NCBI GenBank assembly: GCA_947497475.1
Contig: CANMGS010000001.1
Span: forward strand, 1,571,747 to 1,635,746
Direction of reading: 5' to 3'
Source: an uncultured Amylibacter sp.
GTDB taxonomy: Bacteria > Pseudomonadota > Alphaproteobacteria > Rhodobacterales > Rhodobacteraceae
Length of the DNA: 64,000 nt
Part shown: positions 26,224 to 34,696 of the stretch, in pieces
Layout: every line of letters begins with the position of its first letter
How positions within the stretch are numbered: position 1 is the stretch's first letter
The notes under the pieces: generated by a model
What the model was told of the DNA's origin: nothing
Database searches by the model: none
The model's input: the letters and a program-made list of their open reading frames with translations, nothing else
Program-made: the position numbers and the translations under genes

Positions 26224-27263
26224 AGAGATATTACCTCGGATAGGGGTAAGCGTTCACGTTTTCGTTGCAATTCATAATGACCCAAAGTGGTCCATCCGAC
26301 AAGAATGGTATCAATCCCATCTGCCTTAAAAGCGCGGCGTAATTCGGTTTCGATGGAGCGGCGTTCATTTTTTGGGCTGGGCGCGAAATCAATCACGATC
26401 TGACCACCAAGGCCGCGTAGACGCAGTTGACGTGGTAAATCTTTTGCTGTGGCCAGATTGGCCTTTAGCCCCGCCGAGAGCGAGAAATCAGAGCCTGTGT
26501 TTACGTCTACGGCCACCAATGCCCTTGTCGGTTCTACAACCATAGAAGCGCCGCCTGATAAGGAGGACTCTGCGCGTCCTAGGGCGTATATGTGATCCCA
26601 TACACCTAAGGTTTCAAAACAACCGTCTTCGGCGATAACTTCATCTACGTCTGTCCAATTTACCCATGCCTGTTCAGCTGCATCTGGGGCATCAAGCAAC
26701 AGTTCAGGTTCGCCAGAGGCGTCTGATAATACGGCATTAGCCGTTTGAACCATTGCGGCAACATCTGCATATATATCGTCATCTGGCGCGCCATTACATG
26801 CAGAGCGCAGGATGAGCCCGCAGTTCTCTGGAGCCTCTGCGAAAGCTTCGTGGGCTATTTCGCGCAAACGCAATTGTTCTTCTTCGTCGCGGATGCCGCG
26901 GGCGATGTTAACACCTGGGTTATTCGGTGTGACGATAGCGTAGCGGCTTTTGAATAACAGTTTATTAACCACGGGTGCGGCTTTACCTGGTTCGGCATGT
27001 GTCATGACTTGAACCAGCATTGTGGTGCCTGGGGCGATTCCCTTGGCTTGTTTTAAGAAACCTTTTTGACCGTTGCCTAAGTTCAAGATCAGGCCGTTTT
27101 GGCCTTTCATGGGCTGTGTCGCTTTTGCGCGATAAATCGCATTTGGGCGCGGGGCATCTGATGTGGGATCGATCAACAGATCAACAAGCTTACCATTTGC
27201 CAACATGGCTGCGGCGCGCTGTCCGTCTATCGTATCTATGGCAACGATTGTTCCTTTTTTCAT
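26220..27263 (-). CDS. Ribonuclease E/G family protein (short form)
   Basis: This product of about 347 residues is shorter than RNase E or RNase G. It begins with an S1-like region (GQNGLILNLGNGQKGFL, residues about 50-90) and contains the DNase I-like catalytic segment with the metal-binding acidic residues (ALVAVDVNTGSDF, then GGQIVIDFAPS). The zinc-link cysteines of long RNase E are not evident. In Rhodobacteraceae a short RNase E/G-like gene sits between maf and yacG, as here. The ATG at 27263 overlaps the maf stop by four bases; the upstream extension overlaps maf and is rejected. Confidence 0.85.
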   Translation of the reverse strand: MKKGTIVAIDTIDGQRAAAMLANGKLVDLLIDPTSDAPRPNAIYRAKATQPMKGQNGLILNLGNGQKGFLKQAKGIAPGTTMLVQVMTHAEPGKAAPVVNKLLFKSRYAIVTPNNPGVNIARGIRDEEEQLRLREIAHEAFAEAPENCGLILRSACNGAPDDDIYADVAAMVQTANAVLSDASGEPELLLDAPDAAEQAWVNWTDVDEVIAEDGCFETLGVWDHIYALGRAESSLSGGASMVVEPTRALVAVDVNTGSDFSLSAGLKANLATAKDLPRQLRLRGLGGQIVIDFAPSPKNERRSIETELRRAFKADGIDTILVGWTTLGHYELQRKRERLPLSEVISL

Positions 27264-27844
27264 GATGAAACCTCGTTGTAATCTAATGGGTATCCAACGC
27301 CTGATAACATGCCTGCAACTTCGGTTAGAGGAAGGCCTACGACACTGCTGTAGGATCCGTTTATCCATGGGATGAATGCAGCGGCAATGCCTTGGATAGC
27401 ATAAGCACCAGCTTTGCCTTGCCATTCGTTTGAGCGGATATAACCAGAGAGTTCTATGTCTGATAGAACTTTAAATTTTACGGCAGTCGTGACCTGTTTT
27501 TCGATCACGCAATCTTTGGTTTTCAAGGCTACAGCCGTGATCACGCGATGACGGCGACCTGATAAAATCTTTAAGTATTCAATAGCTTGCGCTTCATTGG
27601 TTGGTTTTCCAAGTATGCGACGGCCAACAGCAACAACTGTGTCAGCGCATAAAACGATTTCATCATCTGTGTGATCAATTGCTTGCAACTTATGGGCAGT
27701 TATGCGGCGGGCATAGGGTAAAGGCAGCTCTGCCTTTTGTGGGGTCTCATCGATATCCGCAGGGCGGATATCACTTGGTGTAACGCCGATTTGCGCAAGC
27801 AGTTCTTGCCTGCGCGGACTGGCTGACCCCAGAACCAATTTCAT
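27260..27844 (-). CDS. maf: Maf-family nucleotide pyrophosphatase
   Basis: The 194-residue protein opens with the Maf signature LVLGSASPRRQELL and carries CADTVVAVGRRILGKP and the catalytic SYSSVVGLPL near the end. Maf proteins hydrolyse non-canonical or modified nucleoside triphosphates such as dTTP/UTP or m7GTP. It starts four bases after infA and overlaps the RNase E/G gene, so the three are co-translated. Confidence 0.94.
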   Translation of the reverse strand: MKLVLGSASPRRQELLAQIGVTPSDIRPADIDETPQKAELPLPYARRITAHKLQAIDHTDDEIVLCADTVVAVGRRILGKPTNEAQAIEYLKILSGRRHRVITAVALKTKDCVIEKQVTTAVKFKVLSDIELSGYIRSNEWQGKAGAYAIQGIAAAFIPWINGSYSSVVGLPLTEVAGMLSGVGYPLDYNEVSS

Positions 27845-27848
27845 GGTT

Positions 27849-28067
27849 TTACTTATAGCGGTAGTTGATGCGGCCCTTAGTCAGGTCATAAGGCGTCATT
27901 TCCACCTGAACCTTGTCACCAGCCAAAACGCGAATGCGGTTTTTACGCATTTTGCCAGCTGTGTGGGCGATAATCTCATGGCCGTTCTCTAGCTCTACCC
28001 GAAATGTCGCATTCGGCAGAAGCTCAACAACGACACCATCGAATTCGAGAAGTTCTTCTTTAGCCAT
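27849..28067 (-). CDS. infA: Translation initiation factor IF-1
   Basis: The 72-residue protein is a textbook IF-1: [19 protein letters not shown] at the start, an OB-fold core ([20 protein letters not shown]) and [13 protein letters not shown] at the end. It binds the ribosomal A site during initiation. The ATG at 28067 has AGGAG at good spacing. The 380-base region upstream holds a leader hairpin and phased repeats and separates it from the divergent YHS gene. Confidence 0.98.
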   Translation of the reverse strand: MAKEELLEFDGVVVELLPNATFRVELENGHEIIAHTAGKMRKNRIRVLAGDKVQVEMTPYDLTKGRINYRYK

Positions 28068-28156
28068 GTTTACTCCTAGTTTGTAACTGTATTGGGGATA
28101 AAATCCCTTTGCGGGGTTACATGATGGGGTTTCAGAGGAATTACAAGTAAAAAGGC

Positions 28157-28185
28157 TCTTAACCGTGCGTTTCAGATGGTTAAGA
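28157..28185 (-). promoter_or_regulatory. Hairpin in the infA leader
   Basis: TCTTAACC and GGTTAAGA form an eight-pair stem around a 13-base loop, about 90 bases upstream of the infA ATG. It could be a leader structure or a regulator dyad. Confidence 0.4.
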
Positions 28186-28307
28186 CAGGTTAATGCAACA
28201 GATTTTGCTGCTAAATAGGGTGTATGATTTGCGTATGACACACGTATGGAAAGCGTATGGCACCTGTATGGCCTGATAATATGGATGTTTTGTTAAGAAT
28301 GGTTAAT
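28179..28307. repeat. Two copies of GTTAAGANNGGTTAAT flanking the phased repeats
   Basis: The 16-base element is at 28179-28194 and 28292-28307 and matches at 14 of 16 positions. Each copy itself repeats GTTAA with a 10-base period. It resembles tandem TTAA half-sites of the CtrA kind, although the spacing is six rather than seven bases. Confidence 0.45.
28222..28276. repeat. Five direct GTATG repeats with exact 11-bp period
   Basis: GTATG occurs at 28222, 28233, 28244, 28255 and 28266, each followed by six less conserved bases. The exact period of one helical turn places all copies on the same DNA face. Seven-base elements plus four-base spacers are how PhoB/OmpR-type regulators bind, so a multi-site operator for the infA or YHS promoter is likely. 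Confidence 0.7.
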
Positions 28308-28447
28308 TTTCACGAGTTTAGGACGCAACATTCGTTAAATTTGTATGAATTATCTGAGAACAATGAAATGTGATTGGTGTTTTGGGCGTAGTTCGCAGAG
28401 TTTAACGCAAAGATTTATATACTAGATATTTCAAAGGGAGACGGATT

Positions 28448-28915
28448 ATGTCGGAAAATAAATACACATTGAAACGCCGTGAAATGATGACACTTTCCAT
28501 TGCGACTGCTGCAAGTGTTGTGGCTTTCCCGTCTTTTGCAAAAGACCGTATTTCTAAAACGCGTAGTGGTGTAGCTATTAAAGGGTTTGATACGACGGCC
28601 TATTTTGAAAAAGGGGCGCCTGCTAAAGGTGCTGCTGCGAATGTAGTGGAATGGAAGGGTGCAAAGTGGCAGTTTGCGTCCGCAGAAGAGGCGGCGATGT
28701 TTAAGGCCAACCCAACTGCATTTGCACCACAATTTGGCGGCCATTGTACGCGGGCGATGTCCATTCGTAAGGTTGTGCCTGGTGACCCAAAGGTTTGGCG
28801 TATTCGCGGGGATAAATTGTATTTATTCTATGCACCTGTTGGGCGGGATTTGTTTGATAAGGGGCCAGATGAGATGATTGCAAAGGCCCAAGTTTATTGG
28901 GATAGCTTAGGCTAA
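28448..28915 (+). CDS. YHS-domain protein with Tat-like signal
   Basis: The 155-residue product starts with a twin-arginine-like leader (LKRREMMTLSIATAASVV, cleaved near SFA). A YHS domain follows (VAIKGFDTTAYFEKGAPAKG, then GGHCTRAMS). Members of this family are annotated as YHS domain-containing (seleno)proteins; here the key position is a normal cysteine and no in-frame UGA is present. YHS domains are thought to bind metals or take part in redox. The function is unknown. It is divergent to infA and overlaps the phosphatase gene by nine bases tail to tail. Confidence 0.82.
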   Translation: MSENKYTLKRREMMTLSIATAASVVAFPSFAKDRISKTRSGVAIKGFDTTAYFEKGAPAKGAAANVVEWKGAKWQFASAEEAAMFKANPTAFAPQFGGHCTRAMSIRKVVPGDPKVWRIRGDKLYLFYAPVGRDLFDKGPDEMIAKAQVYWDSLG

Positions 28916-29350
28916 GAAACGTTTTTTGATGTTTGCAATGATGTCGTCGCGAACGGCGCGGTAAGCTGCAAGTTTATCTTCGCGGTTTTCGCCTGAACCT
29001 GTTGGATCGGCGGTTTCCCAGTATTCTACGTCTACGGCACTGTTCTTTGTCAGTTCTGCAATACGTCTGTGGGATGTTGGGGAAAGGGCTATGACAAGGT
29101 CAAAGCTGTCCAAACGGTCGCCCCAATCTTCGAGTTCTTCAAATGAACGGGATTTGTGTTTGGATAATTCTACGTCGAGTTCTTTACAGACAGCTACAGC
29201 GAAACCGTCTACATCATTATCGCCTTTGACGCCTGCGGATTGGATAAAGATTTTTGTGCCAACCAGATTTTTCATTAATCCTTCGGCCATAGGCGAGCGG
29301 ATAGAGTTATGATCACAACAAAATAGAACAGCAGATGGATTGTCAGACAT
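28907..29350 (-). CDS. Low molecular weight protein-tyrosine phosphatase family
   Basis: The 147-residue protein has the P-loop Cys12-x5-Arg18 (FCCDHNSIRSPMAEG) and the distal catalytic aspartate in ETADPTGSGEN. Both phosphotyrosine phosphatases and arsenate reductases share this fold; the extra cysteine pair used by arsenate reductases is not evident, so a phosphatase is more likely. It starts five bases after the UPF0262 gene and is the last member of the murA-hisD unit. Confidence 0.88.
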   Translation of the reverse strand: MSDNPSAVLFCCDHNSIRSPMAEGLMKNLVGTKIFIQSAGVKGDNDVDGFAVAVCKELDVELSKHKSRSFEELEDWGDRLDSFDLVIALSPTSHRRIAELTKNSAVDVEYWETADPTGSGENREDKLAAYRAVRDDIIANIKKRFLA

Positions 29351-29355
29351 GATGA

Positions 29356-29844
29356 TTACCCGCGGAAATGCAGAACGCAGATTAAGGTAAAAAGACGCCT
29401 TGCTGTGCGTTTGTCTGTTTCGATTTTACCTTCAAGGCGTTCTTGCACCAAACGCCCGCCTTCGTCGTGAATGCCACGACGACCCATATCAATTGCTTCG
29501 ATTTGGGCAGCTGGTAAGCTTTTGACGGCGTCAAAGTAAGCTTCACAGATTTGGAAGTAATCTTTAATCGTATCTTTAAATGGTGACAACGAGAGATGAA
29601 ATTCACCAGCTTTGTCATCCTGTTCAGTCACAACATCAAAAACCAGACGTTTGTCTTGTATCGATAAAGTTAACTTGTATGGGCCAGCTGGTGTAGGTGC
29701 ATCGCCTTTGTCTGGAAGGCCAAACGCGTTGTCTTCGATCAGGTCATAGATCGCGATCTTTCTTTCTTGATCCACTTCGGGGGTAGGGGCAGGTAAACCC
29801 GTGTCATCCAATTCGATGTGGGTAAGGTAGGAAATCTCAGCCAT
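29356..29844 (-). CDS. UPF0262 family protein
   Basis: The 162-residue protein matches UPF0262, an alphaproteobacterial family with no known activity, with landmarks DQERKIAIYDLIEDNAF and SLSPFKDTIKDYFQICEAY. It is soluble and acidic. It overlaps the hisD 3' end by eight bases, and the hisD-UPF0262 pairing is a conserved arrangement in this group. A role tied to histidine synthesis or nucleotide metabolism would be speculation. Confidence 0.88.
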   Translation of the reverse strand: MAEISYLTHIELDDTGLPAPTPEVDQERKIAIYDLIEDNAFGLPDKGDAPTPAGPYKLTLSIQDKRLVFDVVTEQDDKAGEFHLSLSPFKDTIKDYFQICEAYFDAVKSLPAAQIEAIDMGRRGIHDEGGRLVQERLEGKIETDKRTARRLFTLICVLHFRG

Positions 29845-31150
29845 CTTTGCCTTCGTTCAATTGATCAAGACGTGCCCTTACGGACAGTCCGTGTGCCTCT
29901 AGGCTTTCGGATTTAGCTAATGTTTCAGCGGCAGGCCCGATTGCTGCGAGTGCGTTTGGTGTCATCTTGGCCAATGTTGTGCGTTTCATAAAGTCCAAAA
30001 CCGACAAACCTGATGAAAATCTTGCGGATCGTGCTGTTGGTAACACGTGATTTGGCCCACCGATGTAGTCGCCAATGGCTTCTGGTGTCCATGCACCGAT
30101 GAAGATTGCACCTGCGTGGCGGATGGATTTGGAGTATTCTTCGGCATCCGCAACGCATAACTCTAGGTGTTCTGGTGCAATACGGTCAGATAGTTGAGCT
30201 GCTTCGAATAGATCATCTACGATGATAACGGCACCGAAATCTTCCCAGCTTTTGCGGGCAATGTTGCGGCGTTCTAGTGTTTCTAGGCGTTTTTCGATAG
30301 CTGCAATAACCTTGTCGCCGAATTTCGCATTGTCTGTGATCAGGATCGCTTGTGCGCTTTCATCGTGTTCGGCTTGGGATAGCATATCAACGGCAATCCA
30401 GTCTGGATTGTTATCTTTGTCAGCAATCACAAGGATTTCTGAAGGGCCTGCGATCATATCAATGCCAACGGTGCCATATACACGGCGTTTGGCAGCGGCA
30501 ACGAATGCATTGCCGGGACCTGTGATGGTATCGACTTTTTCGATTGTGTTTGTGCCATATGCCATTGCAGCAATCGCTTGGGCGCCGCCGATGCGGTAAA
30601 CGGTTTCGACACCTGCAAGACGGGCCGCTAACAAAACGAGCGGGTTGTATTGGCCATTTGGTGTTGGTGCGCAGATTGCTAGGCGGTCAACACCCGCGAC
30701 TTTAGCTGGTATTGCGTTCATTAATACGGATGAAGGGTAGGAGGCTAGACCTCCCGGTACATACAAACCTGCGGCTTCGACAGCTGACCAGCGCCAACCC
30801 AGTTTAGCACCTGTTGCATCTTCCCACCATTCGTCTTGGGGTAGCTGCTTCTTGTGATAATCGCGGATGCGGGTTGCAGCGAGCTCTAAGGCTTCTGCTT
30901 CGGCTTCTGGTACTTCTGCAATAGCAGCATCAATTTCATCTTTGGTGAATGCCAATGTTTGTGGTGTCAGATCAAAGCCATCAAATTTAGATGTTAATTC
31001 AATCACGGCGTCATCACCGCGTGTTTGAACATCGCTGATGATCGCGGCAACAGCATCATCCACCTCAACGGTGGTTTCGCGTTTGTTGTTTAGAAACGCT
31101 ACAAATGACGCTTCGAAATCGGCGTCTTTGATGTTTAGAACGATAGGCAT
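29837..31150 (-). CDS. hisD: Histidinol dehydrogenase
   Basis: The 437-residue enzyme oxidises L-histidinol to L-histidine in two NAD-dependent steps. Family signatures are GLYVPGGLASYPSSV, the zinc-ligand region LSQAEHDESAQAIL, GPSEILVIAD and GGPNHVLPT. The length matches the family. It starts three bases after the DUF2948 gene and overlaps UPF0262, so translation is coupled. The rest of the his pathway is not here except hisC at 59382. Confidence 0.97.
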   Translation of the reverse strand: MPIVLNIKDADFEASFVAFLNNKRETTVEVDDAVAAIISDVQTRGDDAVIELTSKFDGFDLTPQTLAFTKDEIDAAIAEVPEAEAEALELAATRIRDYHKKQLPQDEWWEDATGAKLGWRWSAVEAAGLYVPGGLASYPSSVLMNAIPAKVAGVDRLAICAPTPNGQYNPLVLLAARLAGVETVYRIGGAQAIAAMAYGTNTIEKVDTITGPGNAFVAAAKRRVYGTVGIDMIAGPSEILVIADKDNNPDWIAVDMLSQAEHDESAQAILITDNAKFGDKVIAAIEKRLETLERRNIARKSWEDFGAVIIVDDLFEAAQLSDRIAPEHLELCVADAEEYSKSIRHAGAIFIGAWTPEAIGDYIGGPNHVLPTARSARFSSGLSVLDFMKRTTLAKMTPNALAAIGPAAETLAKSESLEAHGLSVRARLDQLNEGKDG

Positions 31151-31153
31151 TGT

Positions 31154-31639
31154 TTATTCGACCGTATGATTTGGTGCAGACTTGGATACTGCTTTGTAGG
31201 GTTTTGTGACATCTTTCAACGTGACATCTAGGCACTCTACATCCAAAACCAAAGCACCATCGCCAGCGAGTGTGAAAATAAGCTGACCTTCGCCGTCTTT
31301 TCCTGCTTTGAAATCAACGGATAAGACTGAAATTATCTGTTCTTTGTCGGTTCTGTCTATGCCCATTGAAGACACTTTCAATACGCCGTTTACAACCAGC
31401 ATAGATTGCACGCGTTCATACACACGGTTGCCACGTTCTGCCTGTGTTTTGTCTTCCCAACGAAAACGGTTCAGCAGCAAGCCAAAACGATTGGCAGATG
31501 GTTGCCATGATGTTTCTTTTAAAGGGAGTACTGCATCTTGGATCAACGTTGAAATGATGTTTAGATCATCTGTATCCTGTGCGATAAGACGTAATGATTG
31601 TTCAATGCCATCTTCGAATTTAGCGTCTTGTTGGGTCAC
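31154..31639 (-). CDS. DUF2948 family protein
   Basis: This 161-residue protein is the small gene regularly found between murA and hisD in Rhodobacteraceae, annotated as DUF2948. Visible segments are [18 protein letters not shown] and [14 protein letters not shown]. It is soluble with no catalytic motif I can name. Its start overlaps the murA stop by four bases (ATGA). Function unknown. Confidence 0.85.
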   Translation of the reverse strand: MTQQDAKFEDGIEQSLRLIAQDTDDLNIISTLIQDAVLPLKETSWQPSANRFGLLLNRFRWEDKTQAERGNRVYERVQSMLVVNGVLKVSSMGIDRTDKEQIISVLSVDFKAGKDGEGQLIFTLAGDGALVLDVECLDVTLKDVTKPYKAVSKSAPNHTVE

Positions 31640-32901
31640 TCAGATACCCTTTCGATATTCGCACCACAGGCGGAAAGTTTATCTTCTAAACGCTCATAGC
31701 CGCGATCCAAGTGATAAACGCGTGATACGATTGTTTCACCTTTGGCAGCAAGGCCTGCAAGGATAAGGGATACAGAGGCACGCAGGTCAGTTGCCATGAC
31801 GGGCGCACCTTTAAGTTTTTCAACACCAGTCACTGTGGCTGTGCCACCGCTGACTTCGATGGATGCACCCATGCGGATTAATTCTGGGGCGTGCATGAAG
31901 CGGTTTTCAAAGATGGTTTCTTCTAACACGGATGTACCGTCTGCCGTGCAAAGCATCGCCATCATCTGAGCTTGTAAGTCTGTTGGAAACCCAGGGAAAG
32001 GTTCGGTGACGACATTCACGCCCTTGATGCGGCCATTGCGACTGGCCACTTTAAGGCCGCGTTTGGTTTCTGTGACTGAGATACCGCAAGCATCTAGTTT
32101 TTCGCAAAACGCTGCAAGCAGATCGATACGCCCGCCCAGTAATTCCACCTCGCCGCCAGCGATAACAGGGGCAAGCATATATGTACCAAGCTCGATGCGA
32201 TCCGTGACAACAGGGTGGGTGGCGCCGTGCAGTTTTTCGACGCCTTCAATAGTGATATCCGTTGAGCCGTCACCGCTGATTTGTGCGCCCATTTTGCGCA
32301 AGCAATCGGCAAGATCCACGATTTCAGGTTCACGGGCTGCGTTTTTAATAACAGTTGTACCTTTGGCAAGCGTTGCAGCCATAAGTAGGTTTTCTGTGGC
32401 ACCAACAGATGCGAATTCCAACTTGATCACAGCGCCTTTTAATCCAGTAGGAGCTTTGGCGTGAACATAGCCTTCTTTTAATTCGATTTCCGCACCTAAA
32501 GCTTCAAGACCTTTCAGGTGCAGATCAACTGGGCGCGCACCAATAGCGCAACCGCCTGGCAAAGAAACGATAGCTTCACCATCGCGTGCAAGCATTGGGC
32601 CAAGCACCAAGATTGACGCACGCATTTTACGTACGATGTCATAATGTGCAGTGTGGTTTGTGATTTTATGTGTGTCCAATACGATGATTTGACCGTCTTG
32701 CATCACGGCAACTTCGGTGCCCAAAGAGGATAGCAATTCGTTGGTTGTTTTAATATCAGACAAACGCGGTACATTCGTTAATGTCAAAGGCTCGTCTGTA
32801 AGCAACGTTGCAGGCATCAATGTGAGGGCTGCATTTTTTGCGCCCGCAATAGGGATTTCACCACTTAAAGGGCCATTGCCCCGTACAATAATCGAATCCA
32901 T
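31636..32901 (-). CDS. murA: UDP-N-acetylglucosamine 1-carboxyvinyltransferase
   Basis: The 421-residue enzyme transfers enolpyruvate from PEP to UDP-GlcNAc, the first committed step of peptidoglycan synthesis. It begins [16 protein letters not shown] and has the active-site loop cysteine in [14 protein letters not shown], the fosfomycin target. The late motif [20 protein letters not shown] is also intact. TAAGG at the end of the preceding 47-codon gene supplies the ribosome-binding site five bases upstream. Confidence 0.97.
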   Translation of the reverse strand: MDSIIVRGNGPLSGEIPIAGAKNAALTLMPATLLTDEPLTLTNVPRLSDIKTTNELLSSLGTEVAVMQDGQIIVLDTHKITNHTAHYDIVRKMRASILVLGPMLARDGEAIVSLPGGCAIGARPVDLHLKGLEALGAEIELKEGYVHAKAPTGLKGAVIKLEFASVGATENLLMAATLAKGTTVIKNAAREPEIVDLADCLRKMGAQISGDGSTDITIEGVEKLHGATHPVVTDRIELGTYMLAPVIAGGEVELLGGRIDLLAAFCEKLDACGISVTETKRGLKVASRNGRIKGVNVVTEPFPGFPTDLQAQMMAMLCTADGTSVLEETIFENRFMHAPELIRMGASIEVSGGTATVTGVEKLKGAPVMATDLRASVSLILAGLAAKGETIVSRVYHLDRGYERLEDKLSACGANIERVSE

Positions 32902-32906
32902 CTGCC

Positions 32907-33050
32907 TTACCCCTTAGTATCTGCCGCTTTGCGTGTACGGCTTTGTGCTTTGCGCCTTTGCAGGTTCTCACGCAATTGCTTGCGTAACCGTTCAGCACGT
33001 TCTGCTGCGGCTTTTTCTTTGGCTGTCATTGGCTTTTCTTTTTCAGTCAT
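32907..33050 (-). CDS. 47-residue highly charged protein upstream of murA
   Basis: A small frame encodes [20 protein letters not shown] followed by a strongly basic helix ([20 protein letters not shown]). The whole protein is predicted to be one charged, coiled-coil-like helix. It has AGGGTG before its ATG and its end carries the murA ribosome-binding site, so it is probably a real leader gene coupled to murA. I do not recognise the family; a nucleic-acid-binding or regulatory role is possible. Confidence 0.65.
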   Translation of the reverse strand: MTEKEKPMTAKEKAAAERAERLRKQLRENLQRRKAQSRTRKAADTKG

Positions 33051-33143
33051 GTGACACCCTTTACAATAAGCTTTGTGCGGGGTCTAGACAAAGTGCTTTA
33101 TCCCTTGCGTTTCATGCGGCTTACGCTAAAAAGCGCGCATCGT

Positions 33144-33218
33144 GCTGCTGTAGCTCAGTGGTAGAGCGCGTCATTGGTAATGACGAGGTCGGGAGTTCAA
33201 TTCTCCCCAGCAGCACCA
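33144..33218 (+). tRNA. tRNA-Thr (GGT)
   Basis: The sequence folds as a cloverleaf: acceptor GCTGCTG with CAGCAGC, D-arm GCTC...GAGC, anticodon stem CGTCA/TGACG with loop TTGGTAA (anticodon GGT), T-arm with GAGTTCAATTC, discriminator A and encoded CCA. Confidence 0.97.
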
Positions 33219-33450
33219 GTTTTCTTAAATTTAAAAGGCCTCAAAGCTTTGCTTTTTTATGCAGCTCTTTGATTTTATGTACGCATAGGTTTGCCTTTGT
33301 GAAAAAAAACATGTGGGAGTTGGTAGTTTGTAAAAACTCTAATTAGGCTCACCCCAACTAATGATTACCAAAATCATCTGCGGTTAAAATAGCTGCTTTG
33401 GCTGTTTTTTGATACATGTGAAATCAAACAAGATTTTGAAGGGCGACTTA

Positions 33451-34677
33451 ATGCATATTGAGGAAGTTGATACCGTCGTAATTGGTGGTGGCCAAGCAGG
33501 CTTAGCCATGAGCGAACACCTTAGTAATGCGGGTATCGAACATCTAGTTCTTGAAAAGAATAGAATTGCTGAACGGTGGAGAACTGCGAGGTGGGATTCA
33601 TTGGTTGCAAATGGCCCTGCATGGCATGACAGGTTTCCAACAAAAGAATTTTCATGTTCTGGCCCTGATGATTTCCCAACAAAGGATGGGGTGGTTAAAT
33701 ATTTTGAAGAGTTCGCTGATCAGATAAGTGCACCTATTAGATGTGGCGTTAATGTAGATGCAGTGCATCAGCTTTCAAATGTAGAGGGTTTTAAGCTGCA
33801 GACTTCTGACGGGGAAATTAAGGCAAAGAATATCGTAGCCGCTACTGGTCCTTTCCAAATACCTGTTATTCCACCTGTCATTCCAGACACCGCTAATGTT
33901 ACCCAAATGCATTCTACAAGTTACGACAACCCAAAGAGTTTACCTCAAGGTGCTGTCTTGGTTGTGGGTGCGGGTTCATCTGGTTCGCAGATAGCAGATG
34001 AGCTGCTGCGCTCTGGAAAAGAGGTTTATCTTTCAGTTGGACCTCATGATCGTCCGCCAAGAGGGTATCGGGGTAAGGATTTCGTATGGTGGCTTGGTGT
34101 GTTGGGTAAATGGCAAATGAAAACACCACCAGCTGGCAGAGAGCATGTAACGATTGCAGTCAGTGGTGCGCATGGCGGTCACACAGTAGATTTCAGAGAA
34201 TTCGCATCACGGGGCATGACCCTTTTAGGAATGACACAGGATTTCAAAGATGACGTGCTTTTTTTTGCGCCTGACCTTGCCGCGAATATAGCTGAAGGTG
34301 ATGCAAACTATTTATCCCTTCTCGAAGAGGCGGATGTTTATATTCAGAAAAACAATCTTGATATGCCCGAAGAACCAGAAGCAAAAATCATTGGATCTGA
34401 TCCTGAAGCTGTGAGCAATCCTATTCTTGAGCTGAATTTATCAAAGGCAAATATTACAACTGTCATTTGGGCAACGGGTTTTGTACAAGATTTTAGTTGG
34501 CTAAATGTTGATACCTTTAATGAAAAAGGTGTGCCGCAACATGATCGTGGCGTTTCTAAAGTGGATGGTGTTTATTTCCTAGGATTACCATGGCTGTCTA
34601 TGCGCGGGTCTTCCTTTATATGGGGTGTGTGGGAAGACGCAAAATATCTTGCAAGCCATATTGCGAAACGGATTTGA
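33451..34677 (+). CDS. Flavin-containing monooxygenase-like oxidoreductase
   Basis: The 408-residue protein has the FAD-binding motif VVIGGGQAGLAMSEHL at the start and an NADPH-binding motif VVGAGSSGSQIADELL near residue 170. The ARWDSLVANGPAWHDRFP and WATGF segments are typical of CzcO/YUCCA-like monooxygenases. It probably oxygenates a soft nitrogen, sulfur or ketone group of an unknown substrate. GAAGGG lies upstream of the ATG at 33451; the longer frame begins at 33409. It is followed by the M20 deacetylase after 19 bases, so both may belong to the catabolic cluster. Confidence 0.82.
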   Translation: MHIEEVDTVVIGGGQAGLAMSEHLSNAGIEHLVLEKNRIAERWRTARWDSLVANGPAWHDRFPTKEFSCSGPDDFPTKDGVVKYFEEFADQISAPIRCGVNVDAVHQLSNVEGFKLQTSDGEIKAKNIVAATGPFQIPVIPPVIPDTANVTQMHSTSYDNPKSLPQGAVLVVGAGSSGSQIADELLRSGKEVYLSVGPHDRPPRGYRGKDFVWWLGVLGKWQMKTPPAGREHVTIAVSGAHGGHTVDFREFASRGMTLLGMTQDFKDDVLFFAPDLAANIAEGDANYLSLLEEADVYIQKNNLDMPEEPEAKIIGSDPEAVSNPILELNLSKANITTVIWATGFVQDFSWLNVDTFNEKGVPQHDRGVSKVDGVYFLGLPWLSMRGSSFIWGVWEDAKYLASHIAKRI

Positions 34678-34696
34678 TCCTAAAGTTTGAGAACAT

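Noticed and set aside
27264-27425. N-terminal extension of the RNase E/G frame
   Set aside because: It lies inside maf, has arginine/cysteine-rich out-of-frame composition, and the ATG at 27263 gives the ATGA overlap.
33409-33450. Upstream start of the flavin monooxygenase
   Set aside because: The ATG at 33451 has a better ribosome-binding site and places the FAD motif at the usual distance from the N-terminus.
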